This document shows, piece by piece, positions 31,602 to 41,184 of a DNA stretch of 64,000 nucleotides; the first letter of the stretch is position 1; each line of letters starts with the position of its first letter. The stretch comes from CAWKDG01 sp963848355 (GTDB taxonomy: Bacteria; Actinomycetota; Acidimicrobiia; Acidimicrobiales; UBA8190), in assembly GCA_963848355.1 (NCBI GenBank), contig CAWKDG010000012.1:1054001-1118000 (forward strand). The letters are read 5' to 3'. Both the position numbers and the translations under genes were made by a program. The notes beneath the pieces are model-generated. The model saw nothing but the letters and a program-made list of their open reading frames with translations, was not told the origin of the DNA and searched no databases.

Positions 31602-32981
31602 CTACCCGAAGCCGGCCGTGGCGGGAGCGTCGGACGAGGGGCCTTTGTCCGGTGCCGGGTTCTCGGCCGGGCCCGACAGGGGTGGGACGATCTTGCCTGT
31701 CGGGTACGGGCAGACCTGGGTGGCGGGGACGCACACGGTCACACTCGTGGGGAAGTCGAACCCGGCGTGCACCACCGTCGGCGTACTCGGCACGCCATGG
31801 GAGAAGGTCACCTTCATGGCCCGACCCCCGTAGTTGGCCGGCCCGCATCCATTGCCGATCATGTTGTCCTTGCACGTGATGTGGATGTCGATGAAATACA
31901 AGGTGCCGTCAGGGGCGAAGGCCATGCCGAACGGGTTGTAGCTGTTGGGATCGGTACCGAGCTGGGCGATCGTCTCACCCGGCACCGGGTCGCGACCGGG
32001 TTCGGGCTGGCCGTCCTGTGTCACCCAGCGGATGGACGGATTCCCGATGTAGCTGCTGATGGCGAAGCAGTCACATGTCGGATCCTTGGCGATGCCCGCC
32101 GGGAAGGAGAGGCCCGTGACGAACGCCGTCACCTTCACCTTCGGGCGCGGATAGATCCCGTTCGGGCACTGGGAGGCGCTGGTGGGCATGGACGAATGGG
32201 CGAAGCGGAGCACGCTCGAGGTGCCCACGTTGGGGACGAGAAGGTCGCCGTTGTCGGCCAGGGCCATCATGCCCGGCTGGGCCAGCCCTCCGGTCCCGTC
32301 GGTGTGGTGGGGCCCGACCCCGCCGGCGGTGGGCCCGTAGACGATGCAATAGGAGGTGTAGTTGGGCGCGAACCACTCCACCAGCCGTCCACTACTGGGC
32401 GAGGGGAACTGGCCCTGCGCGGTGGCGATGTCGTTGCCGAAGACATTGCCCTTCTTGTCGATGGCGCACCCCGTATAGGTCTGGTTGTTGTTGAACACTC
32501 CGTTGGAGGTCGGGGGCGAATCACTGCCGATGGTCTGGCCGGGCATTTTGAACTTGCCCTTCACGTACAGGGTCTGTCCGCTGAACGAGCCGTTCGGTTC
32601 GTCGAGCTCCTCACCGTCGGCCGGTTGCTTGTACGGCTTGGCGCTGCCGAGGTTGTCCTGGTTCGGCAGGGTGGGGTCGTACCCGACGACGAAACGGCCG
32701 TCGGGCAGGATGCACATCTGCCCGTTCGGGTCCCACGGGGGCGTGAGCTGCCCCTGGGTCCCGGAGGGCATGGCCAGGAAGTCCTCCTCTTCGTTCTGGT
32801 CCCAATAGACGAGGTAGGTGGACTTCCGTGTGGAACCGCCGGCGACGAGGGGGACGCTGACGCCCGTCGTGGTCCCCGTCGACGTGGACGTCGACGGGGT
32901 CCCCGACGAACAGGCGGCCAGCAGGGCCCCGAGGCACAGCCCGACCCCCAGCCCCGTCACGACCGTCCTCGAGCGCCTCAT
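31602..32981 (-). CDS. NHL/SMP30-like propeller lipoprotein of unknown function
   Basis: A 459-residue lipoprotein: MRRSRTVV, hydrophobic core, lipobox LLAACSS, then a Ser/Thr-rich spacer. The body has beta-propeller-like strands such as GQMCILPDGRFVVGYDPTL, GCAIDKKGNVFGND, GMMALADNGDLLVPN and FGMAFAPDGTLYFIDI, a pattern of SMP-30/NHL-type propellers, with five cysteine pairs. The ATG at 32981 has GGGAG upstream and a near-consensus promoter at 33052-33080; an in-frame upstream start at 33080 would begin inside that promoter. The two propeller lipoproteins in tandem suggest they act together at the cell surface, e.g. in oxidation or recognition of a sugar or alcohol (inference). Confidence 0.72.
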   Translation of the reverse strand: MRRSRTVVTGLGVGLCLGALLAACSSGTPSTSTSTGTTTGVSVPLVAGGSTRKSTYLVYWDQNEEEDFLAMPSGTQGQLTPPWDPNGQMCILPDGRFVVGYDPTLPNQDNLGSAKPYKQPADGEELDEPNGSFSGQTLYVKGKFKMPGQTIGSDSPPTSNGVFNNNQTYTGCAIDKKGNVFGNDIATAQGQFPSPSSGRLVEWFAPNYTSYCIVYGPTAGGVGPHHTDGTGGLAQPGMMALADNGDLLVPNVGTSSVLRFAHSSMPTSASQCPNGIYPRPKVKVTAFVTGLSFPAGIAKDPTCDCFAISSYIGNPSIRWVTQDGQPEPGRDPVPGETIAQLGTDPNSYNPFGMAFAPDGTLYFIDIHITCKDNMIGNGCGPANYGGRAMKVTFSHGVPSTPTVVHAGFDFPTSVTVCVPATQVCPYPTGKIVPPLSGPAENPAPDKGPSSDAPATAGFG

Positions 32982-33051
32982 CGTCTTCTCCCGCCTGGGA
33001 TCCACGCGTCTCCCCCCCGTCGGACGTGCCGTGGACGCGCTCGCCCGTGAA

Positions 33052-33080
33052 GGACTAGCAAAAGGTGACGCCGGTGTCAA
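33052..33080 (-). promoter_or_regulatory. Predicted sigma70 promoter of the propeller-lipoprotein operon
   Basis: A perfect TTGACA (33075-33080, minus strand) and TAGTCC (33052-33057) with a 17-base spacer. Transcription would start about 64 bases before the ATG at 32981. Confidence 0.55.
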
Positions 33081-33115
33081 CGTTGTTTGCCGTGGTGAGC
33101 AGGGCTGCCCGGTGA

Positions 33116-34243
33116 TCAGGAGGGTGCGTGGGCAACCGGCGCCGTGGTTGTCTCACGATCGACCCGACACTCGGCTTCCCACACCACGAGCCGGTCCCGT
33201 CCGGCGTGCTTGGCCGAATAGAGGGCCTGGTCGGCATGACGAACGACCTCGGCGGGAGTGTCGAAGTGGTCTGCCCACGTGGCCGTCCCGAAGCTCACGG
33301 TCACCTCCACCGGCGTGTCGGCCGAGCGGGCGTGCGACCGGAACCGCTCGGCCACGACGGGCGCCTCGTCCACGTCGGTCTCCGGCAGCAGGACCGCCAA
33401 CTCGTCCCCGCCGATCCGACCCACGACGTCGGACACACGGGCTGCGGCCATGAGGGCCTGGACGACGCCCCGGAGCGTGGCGTCGCCCACGTCGTGTCCA
33501 TGGGCGTCGTTGATGTACTTGAACCGGTCGAGATCCACCATGACGACACTGAAGGGGCGGCCGTGCCGGCGTGTCCGGGCCGCCTCCACCTCCAGCGCGT
33601 CCTGAAAGGCCTGGTAGGTGAGACAGCCGGTGAGGCCGTCGCGGGTGGCCAGTCGGTGCAGGCGGGCGGTCAACAACTCTCGGTCGCGGTCCTGGGCGCT
33701 GCGGTTGATGGCGGCCATGACGGCGATGCCCCCGGCCAGACCGAGCGACACCCCGGTCATCGTCGCCCGTGACGGACTGACGAGGGCACCGGTGACGGCG
33801 ATGGCGGCGTAGAAGGCCTCGGCGATGACGGCGAGGCCGATCACCGTGGATAACGGGTAGACGAGAGCGGCAAAGAGCACCGGGAGCACGAGCATGCCCG
33901 TCACCGGGCTCTCCACCCCACCGTCGAGACCGGCCGCCACCGCGATCAACATGAGGGTGGTGACGGACCAGACGAAGAAGAAGGGCAGGCGCCCACTCGT
34001 CCGCAGGACCCGGTTCCCGACCGGGGCGAACACCCCGAGCCAGCAGGCCACGGCGCCGACGTCGATCACCATCAGCAGCCCGCGGTGCGGACCGTGCGGA
34101 GTCAGGACGAGGTATCCGAAGAGGAGGGTACCTCCGAGGGCGAAGGAGCCGAGACCCATGAAGAGGTGCCGACGCCACAGAGCGAATTCCCACTCGTCGT
34201 CGTGCGCGCCTAGGGCACGAGCCGGATCCGGCTCACGATCCAT
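33116..34243 (-). CDS. Membrane diguanylate cyclase (GGDEL variant)
   Basis: A 375-residue protein with six membrane helices in the first 190 residues and one GGDEF domain (about 200-355). The signature reads GRIGGDELAVLLPE, i.e. Leu instead of Phe at the fifth position, which many active cyclases tolerate. Other landmarks are TRDGLTGCL, VMVDLDRFKYINDAHGHDVGD and an RVSD inhibitory site five residues before the signature, so product inhibition is likely. The ATG at 34243 is preferred over the GTG at 34264 because GGGGA lies 7 bases upstream of it. Confidence 0.88.
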   Translation of the reverse strand: MDREPDPARALGAHDDEWEFALWRRHLFMGLGSFALGGTLLFGYLVLTPHGPHRGLLMVIDVGAVACWLGVFAPVGNRVLRTSGRLPFFFVWSVTTLMLIAVAAGLDGGVESPVTGMLVLPVLFAALVYPLSTVIGLAVIAEAFYAAIAVTGALVSPSRATMTGVSLGLAGGIAVMAAINRSAQDRDRELLTARLHRLATRDGLTGCLTYQAFQDALEVEAARTRRHGRPFSVVMVDLDRFKYINDAHGHDVGDATLRGVVQALMAAARVSDVVGRIGGDELAVLLPETDVDEAPVVAERFRSHARSADTPVEVTVSFGTATWADHFDTPAEVVRHADQALYSAKHAGRDRLVVWEAECRVDRETTTAPVAHAPS

Positions 34244-34337
34244 GGCTGGTCCCCGCGCCGGCACTCATCGTGTTGTGTCGACATCCGGCCATCCCGGTAC
34301 GAACAACGGCGCCACAACGACACGGCTGCCGTGGGTG

Positions 34338-35147
34338 TCAGGTCGACCCGAAGCGCACCTCGTAGACGGGCACGGGCTCGGCGAACCCCTTGAGGCCGAC
34401 CGCCCCTCGGGAGTCGAAGGCGAGACGTTTCCCGATGCAGAGATCGCGCACGGCGCTCGAGACGGCGATGCCACCGGGCGACGCCACCCCGCAGAGCCGG
34501 GCCGAGAGTTGGACGGCGGCGCCGAAGAGGTCGCCGCTCTCGGTGACCGGTTCGCCGACACTGATCCCGACGCGCACGTGGATAGGGCGCTCGGCATCGG
34601 TGTTGCGACGCTGGAGAGACAGCTGGATGTCGATGCCGGACTCGACGGCGGCCACCGTGGAGGTGAAGGACGCCATGATCCCGTCGCCGGTGTGCTTCAC
34701 CTCGCGCCCACCCCGCGTCTGCAAGGCGTCGCGGACGATCTGGTCGTGGGCGTGCAGGAGCGTCATGAACTCTTCGTCTCCGAGTTCCTGGGTCTGCTCC
34801 GTCGAACCACAGAGATCCGTGAACAGGATGGCGCGAAAGGCGGAATCGACGTACACGTCACCCGGCTTGTGGTGGGGGATGTCCCCGAGAAAGGCGTTGA
34901 TGGGACCCTGGCCGACCTCGATGACGTTGTCGGCCACCAGACCGTGGGCCTCCCGGTGGACGGCTTCCAGGGACTCACGGTCGGGCCCTTCGGCCAGACA
35001 GAAGACCTTCCCGTCGGTGTCGTCGAACCAGTAGGTGACGTAGCGGACGCCGTACTTCTCCTGGACGGCCAGATCGAGCTCGTGGGCGGCGGCGATCGCT
35101 TCCGCCGTCGCGTCCGGTGCATCGTGACGATCGAGATACAACGGCAT
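34338..35147 (-). CDS. Class III adenylate/guanylate cyclase with N-terminal DUF4242-like domain
   Basis: A 269-residue soluble protein. Residues 1-90 (MPLYLDRHDAPDATAEAI through LAEGPDRESLEAVHREAHG) match the small DUF4242/SCO4226-like nickel-binding ferredoxin-like domain. Residues about 105-265 are a class III nucleotide cyclase with metal-binding Asp in ILFTDLCGSTE and HTGDGIMASF, the VRVGISVGEP segment and the C-terminal LKGFAEPVPVYEV. It should make cAMP or cGMP; specificity is not clear. The N-terminal domain probably senses metal or a small ligand (inference). It lies 66 bases after the BBE-type oxidoreductase gene. Confidence 0.85.
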   Translation of the reverse strand: MPLYLDRHDAPDATAEAIAAAHELDLAVQEKYGVRYVTYWFDDTDGKVFCLAEGPDRESLEAVHREAHGLVADNVIEVGQGPINAFLGDIPHHKPGDVYVDSAFRAILFTDLCGSTEQTQELGDEEFMTLLHAHDQIVRDALQTRGGREVKHTGDGIMASFTSTVAAVESGIDIQLSLQRRNTDAERPIHVRVGISVGEPVTESGDLFGAAVQLSARLCGVASPGGIAVSSAVRDLCIGKRLAFDSRGAVGLKGFAEPVPVYEVRFGST

Positions 35148-35213
35148 ACCGCTCAGGATAGTGAGTCAGAGGTCTGTGCGCCCCGGACGACCCCGGCGGG
35201 TGCCGGCGGAGCC

Positions 35214-36638
35214 TCACCGAGAAGCGGGCGGAATGTTCTGGTTGATGTGGAAGACGTTCCCGGGGTCGTAGGTCGCCTTCAGCTCGGCCAGCCGGTCGTA
35301 GTTCCCGAGGTAGGAGGAGCGTACGCGTTCGGGTCCTTCGTCCATGATGAAGTTGATGTAGGCGCCACCCGCCGATGTGGGGTGCAGCTCCTCCCAGTAC
35401 CGCTTGGCCCAGTCGGTGATGAGACCGGCGTTCGCTGGATCGGGATCGACACCGACGATCACACCGGCCCAGCCACCGTCTCGATAGGCGAAGGCCGTGG
35501 CGTCGTCCGCCACCCGCGCCGCGGCGCCGTCGATGGGGTACAGGTGCATGGTCGAATGACCCGTGGGCAGCTGGGCGCCGTAGGTGAGATGCACGTCGAT
35601 GGCCCGGTCGGAGATCTCCTCGAAGAAGTCCGCTCGCCAGTACCACTGCAGACCCGCCGGGTAGAGCGCGTCGAAGGCACTCTGCAGAACCGTGAACGGC
35701 ATCTCGTGCAACCCGACCAACAGCGGGGAGCCGAAATCACGGATCGGGGCCAGGACCTCGGCCGACCGGTCGTGCGAGCCCGTGTAGCACCAGACGATGG
35801 CACAGGACTTGCGGCCCCACAGCTCTTCGGGGAACGGCGGAGCCGGCGGGATGGTGATCAGACCGAGCCAGCCGCTGAGCTCTCCGGGCAGCGCCGGGAG
35901 CAATTGGCGATACCACCGCATGACGTCCCCGGCATCCTCGAGGGCGTACAGAACAGGGCCGCCGATGATGGAGCCGTGCTCGCCGATGTCGTGGCAGGAG
36001 AAGGTGAAGGAGGTGACCACTCCGAAGTTGCCCCCGCCGCCGCGCAGGGCCCAGAAGAGATCGGGGTGCGATCGCTCGCTTGCCGTCACGCAGGAGCCGT
36101 CGGCGAGGACGACGTCGGCGGAGAGCAGGTTGTCGATCGTCAGGCCGAACCGGCGCGTCAGATAACCCACGCCGCCACCGAGGGTCAGCCCGCCGACGCC
36201 TGTCGAGGAGAGGAAGCCCGATGGCGTGGCCATCCCGTACTCGCCGGTGGCGGCGTCGACCTCGGACCAGGTGCAGCCGCCCCCCACCGTGACCGTCCGG
36301 GCCTGCGGATCGACTTCGATGTCGCGCAGGCCGGACAGGTCGACGACCAGTGCGTCGTCCCAGACGCCGAGACCCCCGGCATTGTGGCCGCCGCCGCGCA
36401 CGGCGAGATCGATCCCGTGCTGACCGGCGAACCGCACGCAGGCGACCACGTCCGAGACATCCGAGCAGCGGACGATGGCGGCGGGGCGGCGATCGATCAT
36501 GGCGTTGTAGACGGCGCGGGCGTCGTCGTAGTCCGGATCGTCCGGTGTGATCATGGACGCCCGGAGCCCGGCCGCCAGTTCGTCATAGGGGGGACCGGGG
36601 CGGTGGCGGTCGTGACTCTTGGTGGTCGTGGAAGTCAT
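35214..36638 (-). CDS. FAD-linked oxidoreductase, BBE family
   Basis: A 474-residue flavoprotein of the berberine-bridge-enzyme/6-hydroxynicotine oxidase group. The FAD domain shows VRGGGHNAGGLGVWDD, whose His is the usual site of covalent FAD attachment, then TVTVGGGCTWSEVD, STGVGGLTLGGGVGYL and LRGGGGNFGVVTSF. The C-terminal BBE segment ends YDPGNVFHINQNIPP. Such enzymes oxidise alcohols, amines or sugars with oxygen; the substrate here is unknown. The ATG has GGGAG about 8 bases upstream. It follows the SARP regulator gene in the same orientation with a gap of 120 bases. Confidence 0.9.
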   Translation of the reverse strand: MTSTTTKSHDRHRPGPPYDELAAGLRASMITPDDPDYDDARAVYNAMIDRRPAAIVRCSDVSDVVACVRFAGQHGIDLAVRGGGHNAGGLGVWDDALVVDLSGLRDIEVDPQARTVTVGGGCTWSEVDAATGEYGMATPSGFLSSTGVGGLTLGGGVGYLTRRFGLTIDNLLSADVVLADGSCVTASERSHPDLFWALRGGGGNFGVVTSFTFSCHDIGEHGSIIGGPVLYALEDAGDVMRWYRQLLPALPGELSGWLGLITIPPAPPFPEELWGRKSCAIVWCYTGSHDRSAEVLAPIRDFGSPLLVGLHEMPFTVLQSAFDALYPAGLQWYWRADFFEEISDRAIDVHLTYGAQLPTGHSTMHLYPIDGAAARVADDATAFAYRDGGWAGVIVGVDPDPANAGLITDWAKRYWEELHPTSAGGAYINFIMDEGPERVRSSYLGNYDRLAELKATYDPGNVFHINQNIPPASR

Positions 36639-36758
36639 CGTCGGTCTCCCTCGGGTCCGGCAGGCCTCGTATGGCGGCCCGGCTGATACTGACGATAGGG
36701 ACGGGGCGTTCGCTCAGCGTTCGCCTGAAGGATCGGGGAAGCCGACCCGGGCGAACGC

Positions 36759-39700
36759 TCACAGCCGCGCCAGGTCGGCTCGGCACCTCGATTCCAGGGA
36801 CCGGCTGGACTGCTCACCGGCGACCGCCACGGCACGGTGCAGCATGTCCCGGGCACGGGGGCCGGGCTGAGACCGGCGCGCAGACGCAGGATCTCCGGCA
36901 GCCACCAGCGGTCGCGGCGCTCCTCGGCCGCCACCAGGGCCGCGTCGAGGATGGCGCCCGCCTCGTCACGGCGTCCCTCGGCCGTCAGGACCTCTGCCTG
37001 GAGGGACAACCAGTAGGGCATGCGGGCGTACGCCCCCAGACCCCGCAACCGGTTGATCCCGAGCCGGATATCGTCGGCGCCCGTCCGGCCCCCGGTGGTC
37101 CAGCCTTCGAGGATGAGGGCCCACTCGCCGTAGTAGGCGAACTCGTACCGCCGGCACAGGTCACGCAGTTCGCCGACGGCGTCCAGGAGAGAAGCCCTGT
37201 CACCACGCAACTGGTGGGTGATGCCGGCGTAGGCCAGGGCCACGGCGAGGCTGTAGGGATGATCGACCGACCTCCCTCGGTCCACGGCGTCGGCGCACCG
37301 CCAGACGGCACGGTCGGAGTCCCCCAGCAGCCACTGGGCGTGGGCCGCCCACGCTTGCGCGTGGATGTCGTGGTGCGTCCCCAGAATGAAGGTGGTCGCT
37401 CCCGACGAGAGGTCGATGCCCAGGTCGAAGTGTGAGAGGGCCGGGACCAACATGCCGAGGCTGGTCGCCGACCCGGCGAACGCGAAGTGCGCCTGGCCGG
37501 CCAGGTCAGGGTCGGCGCCGGCCAGGACCAAGGCGCGCTCTGCCAATTCGTGAGCCAGGGCGATGTGGCCCTGGACGAACCGGACGGAGAACAGGCCGAC
37601 CAGGATCCGGGCCAGCACGGTGGGCCGGTCCAGCCGTTCGGCGAGGGTGGCGGACCGTTCCAGGGTCGATTGCAGCAACGGGGAGGAATAGCCGTAGAGG
37701 GCATTGAGGGGCGGCGCCATGGCCCGAAGGACGTCCAGCTCCTGCGCATCGCGATCACGCCCGTCCGGCATCCGGGCCACGAGATCCAGGCATCGCCGAC
37801 GGTGCCGGAGGGCCTCGGCGTTGGCGAACACCGCACCCGCCACCTCGGCGGCACGGCTGAAGTACCCGAAGGCACGGTCAGGTCGTCCGCCACGGTCGTA
37901 TTGCTCGGCCAGTTGTGCGGCGACATCGTCGACGTGTCCGGCGTAGAGGAGTTCGATTCCCTGGGCCAGACGTCGGTGCAACAGCCAACGACGAGGGGGA
38001 CTGACCGAAGCGTAGGCGGCGTCGCGCAGGAGGTCGTGGGAGAAGTCGTATCCGTCGCGCTGTTCGCGCAAGATGCGGTAACGCCACAATTCGTCCACCG
38101 CCTGCACCAGGGTGTCGGGGTCGAGATCGCTCGCCTCGCTCAGCAGATCGAGACTGAAGTCACGCCCGACGGCGGCGGCCAGGCCGGCCACGTCCTGTGC
38201 GGCGGACGATGTCTGTTCCAGTCGGTGGCGGAGAACGGCGCGGAGGTCGTTGTCGGGAAGGGACCGGGCCGACGTGGTGAGATCCGGCAGGCCGTTGGCC
38301 ACCTCGACGACGAAGAGGGGGTAGCCGCCGGTCGCCGCATACAGAAGCACCTCCTCACTCGTCGACAAGGGCCGGCTCAGCAGCGTCGACGCCAGCTCGC
38401 ACGTTTCGGTCGGGTCCAGCGGTCGGAGGGTGATCTCGGTCATCAGGCCAGCCGACCGCAGGGCCCGCAGCGACGTCGCCACCGCTCGGTTGTCCTCCAC
38501 CTCGTCGGTCCGGACGGTGGCGGCGACCAGGACGGGGGCATCCACGGCGAAGCGGAGCAGGAAGGCCAACCAGGCCACCGTCTCCTCGTCACACCATTGG
38601 AGGTCGTCGAGCACGAGCAACAGGGGTCGGTCGGTGGCCGTCACGGCTCGGGCCAGTCCTTCGAAGAACCGGTGCCGCTGCCAGGCATCGACCGTCCTGG
38701 GCGCGGCATCGGCCGCAAGGTCGTCGGCGTCCGTCGTCGACCCCGCGGCGCGAGGGGTCGCCCGCGGGACCAACCGGTCGACTTCGATCTGCCAGACCGG
38801 CTCCAGGGCGGCGGTGGCCGACTGGAGGTCGGCACTGCGGAGCCAGTCCGCCACCGGGGCGAGAGCCAGTCGACCCGACTGTCCGAAGCAGCGCGTGACC
38901 GCCACCGCCGCACCCTCGGTCCGGACGATGGCGGCCAGCTCGGCTACGAGGCGACTCTTTCCGACACCGGCCTCGCCCGAGACCACGACAAGGCCGCCCC
39001 GCCCCCCGGGGCCTGCCGCCAACGCTGCGTGAGCAGATCGATCTCGCCGGTCCGACCGATGAGACCGGCGGCCGCGCCGCCCCGTGGCGACGAGCCACCC
39101 GTCACGGCCGGAGGCGTCACCCGGTCGTCCCTGCGGTCGAGCAACCGGTCCACCATCGTCGTGGTCTCAGGGTCGGGACCGAGACCGAGCTCCTGCTCCA
39201 GGACGGTGGCGCACCGGTGATAGGTGCTCACCGCCGCGGCCCGGTCCCCCGACTCTGCCTGCAGCTCCATCACGACGCGATATCCCGACTCTTCGAGAGG
39301 TTTGAGGTGCACACGCCGGCGGGCGATCTCGAGGGCACGGGTGCGGTCGCCGCTGTCGCGATAGGCGCGAATGACTCCGTCGCACAGGTCCACACACGCG
39401 CGCACCAGGGGTTCTCGCTCGTCGAGGACCCAGTCGTCATAGGACCCGGGCATGAGCTCCCCCCGGTACTCGGCGATGGCCGCTTCGGCGTGAGCCACGA
39501 AACGGGAGCCCTCCCCACTGGATCGGGCCGACACCGCGGCGCGGCGCTCGGCTTCGAAGACCCGGACATCGACGCGACACGACTCCGAGTCACGCCAGGT
39601 CAGGGTCAGGGGCTGCACCACCAGCGACGGGTCGTCCTTCAGGATCGTGCGGAGGTTGTGGAGCTCGCGCCGCAGGTTCGTGCGGGCTTGCGCCTCGGTC

Positions 39701-39861
39701 GAGTCGGGCCAGAAAACGCCGGCCAGGTGTTGCCTGGCCTGAGGGACCTCGGCATGCAGGATGAGGTAGGCCAGGAGGGCGAGGGAGCGGGACGGTTGCG
39801 TGTGCGCCCCGATCTCGGGGCCGCCGACGACCCGCTGCTCACCCAGAAGACGGATCTCCAC
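36759..39861 (-). CDS. SARP/AfsR-type regulator with AAA ATPase and TPR tail (two frame breaks)
   Basis: Restored length is about 1030 residues. N-terminal winged helix (MEIRLLGEQRV, residues about 1-85), BTAD helical domain (90-245), AAA ATPase with GEAGVGKSRLV (Walker A) and LLLVLDDLQW (Walker B), then TPR-like repeats. These proteins bind DNA and activate secondary-metabolism or catabolic genes. The frame changes near 39003-39012 in a run of six G, and again near 36865-36880 in a C/G run; only the second change recovers the natural ending MLHRAVAVAGEQ through ADLARL with stop at 36759-36761. Both sites are homopolymers, so assembly error is likely; otherwise it is a pseudogene. GTG start 6 bases after the metallo-hydrolase stop. 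Confidence 0.7.
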
Positions 39862-39867
39862 GATCTG

Positions 39868-41184
39868 TCATCCCCGTCGTTCGGCCCGCCAGCGTTCCAA
39901 CTCGTGGCGGAGCCAGCCGTTCTCCCAGAAGCTGACGTCGCCGCCGGCGTCGAGGAGTGCCTCGTGGGCATCGATCATGACACCGAGGGCGCCGTCATGA
40001 GCCGGATGGCGCAGAAGCACGGCTTCGACGAGATGGACGGCGACGACCGGTTCGCCGCCGACGAGCTTGGCCCGGGCCCGCTCGACGGCGGCGTCGGGCC
40101 CGGCCAGGTCGACGAGCTCGGCCCCCGCCGCCGACGCCTCCACCGGGTACAGCTCGGTCGTCGAGCGCAGCCGGAACCATCCCATGTAGGTCTCCCAGAT
40201 GGTGCGCACTCCCCACGCCACCGTGCCGTAGCCCTGCCCGACGCGCAGCTCGGCCGGCAGACGGATCTCCCGCATCAGGGTGTCGACGTCCTTGCCCTCG
40301 TTCATCCCGGTGAGCGTCTGGCGGTGGACATGGTCGACGGCGTCGTGGAGGCGGGCGAGCGAGCGGTCGATGAGCTCGGTTCCGACGATGGGATCGTGAC
40401 GCCCGGTGACGAGCATCGAGGGCCCGAGGTCCCGCACCGTCCGGAGAGCGGCCAGATAGGGCTCGACGGTGCGGTAGCGGTCACCGCGCAGTGTGTTCAG
40501 GTTCGGGAAGTGCGGGAAGAGGGGACCCAGGAGGTTGCTGATGAGACAGATGCCGTGCTGGGGGAGCCAGACGACACAGCTGTCGAGGGTCTCGCCCCCG
40601 GGCGTCGAGATGAGCTCGATGGCGAGCTCGCCGACCGACAGGTCGAGCCGGTGATCGAAGGTGACGTCGGGAACCGGTGCGTCCTGGCGCATCGACACCC
40701 CCGGGTTCTCGGCCGCGATCTCGCGGGCCCGACGGCCGGAGACGTCGAACCAGATGGCGGCCGTGCGCAGGCGCAGGGCGGCGATGCGCTCGTCGTCGTG
40801 CTGACAGGCACGGTTGGCGGCCTGGGCGACATAGCGGGTGGCGGGCTCCCGGAACAGCGCCACACCGCCGACGTGGTCGACGTGGGCCTGGGTGGTGAGG
40901 ATGTAAGGCGTGGGACCCGGGCAGACGGCGTCGAGGATGCGCCGGTGGTGCGGCGCCTCGTAGCCCATGCCCGTGTTCACGATCACGCGACCGGCGTCGG
41001 TGACGAGCATGTAGGCGGCCGTCGTCCCGCCCGAGCGGTAGAGGAAGTCGGTGATGCGGTGGGCGGGGTCGTCGTAGACCGGTGTGAGCAGCTCCTTGCC
41101 CGGTCGCTCGTCGATGAGCCGGTCGACGTCGTCGGGCGCCGTGCCGTCGGGCGCCGTGTGGTCGGGCGCCGAGTCGTCGGTCAT
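39868..41184 (-). CDS. Metallo-beta-lactamase-fold hydrolase with alkylsulfatase dimerisation domain
   Basis: A 438-residue homologue of alkyl sulfatases (BDS1/SdsA1 type). Residues about 45-290 are the MBL fold; about 300-400 match the alkylsulfatase dimerisation domain (NEGKDVDTLMREIRLP, QGYGTVAWGVRTIWETYMGWF), and the end is an SCP2-like sterol/lipid-binding type region. The metal motif is TTQAHVDHVGG: Gln99 stands where the first His of HxHxDH is expected, and the usual AEN-type acidic ligand is ISN, so metal binding must differ from the classical enzyme. The ATG overlaps the sulfotransferase stop (ATGA). Pairing with a sulfotransferase suggests metabolism of a sulfated lipid or alcohol, but the altered ligands make hydrolysis of sulfate esters uncertain. 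Confidence 0.75.
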   Translation of the reverse strand: MTDDSAPDHTAPDGTAPDDVDRLIDERPGKELLTPVYDDPAHRITDFLYRSGGTTAAYMLVTDAGRVIVNTGMGYEAPHHRRILDAVCPGPTPYILTTQAHVDHVGGVALFREPATRYVAQAANRACQHDDERIAALRLRTAAIWFDVSGRRAREIAAENPGVSMRQDAPVPDVTFDHRLDLSVGELAIELISTPGGETLDSCVVWLPQHGICLISNLLGPLFPHFPNLNTLRGDRYRTVEPYLAALRTVRDLGPSMLVTGRHDPIVGTELIDRSLARLHDAVDHVHRQTLTGMNEGKDVDTLMREIRLPAELRVGQGYGTVAWGVRTIWETYMGWFRLRSTTELYPVEASAAGAELVDLAGPDAAVERARAKLVGGEPVVAVHLVEAVLLRHPAHDGALGVMIDAHEALLDAGGDVSFWENGWLRHELERWRAERRG

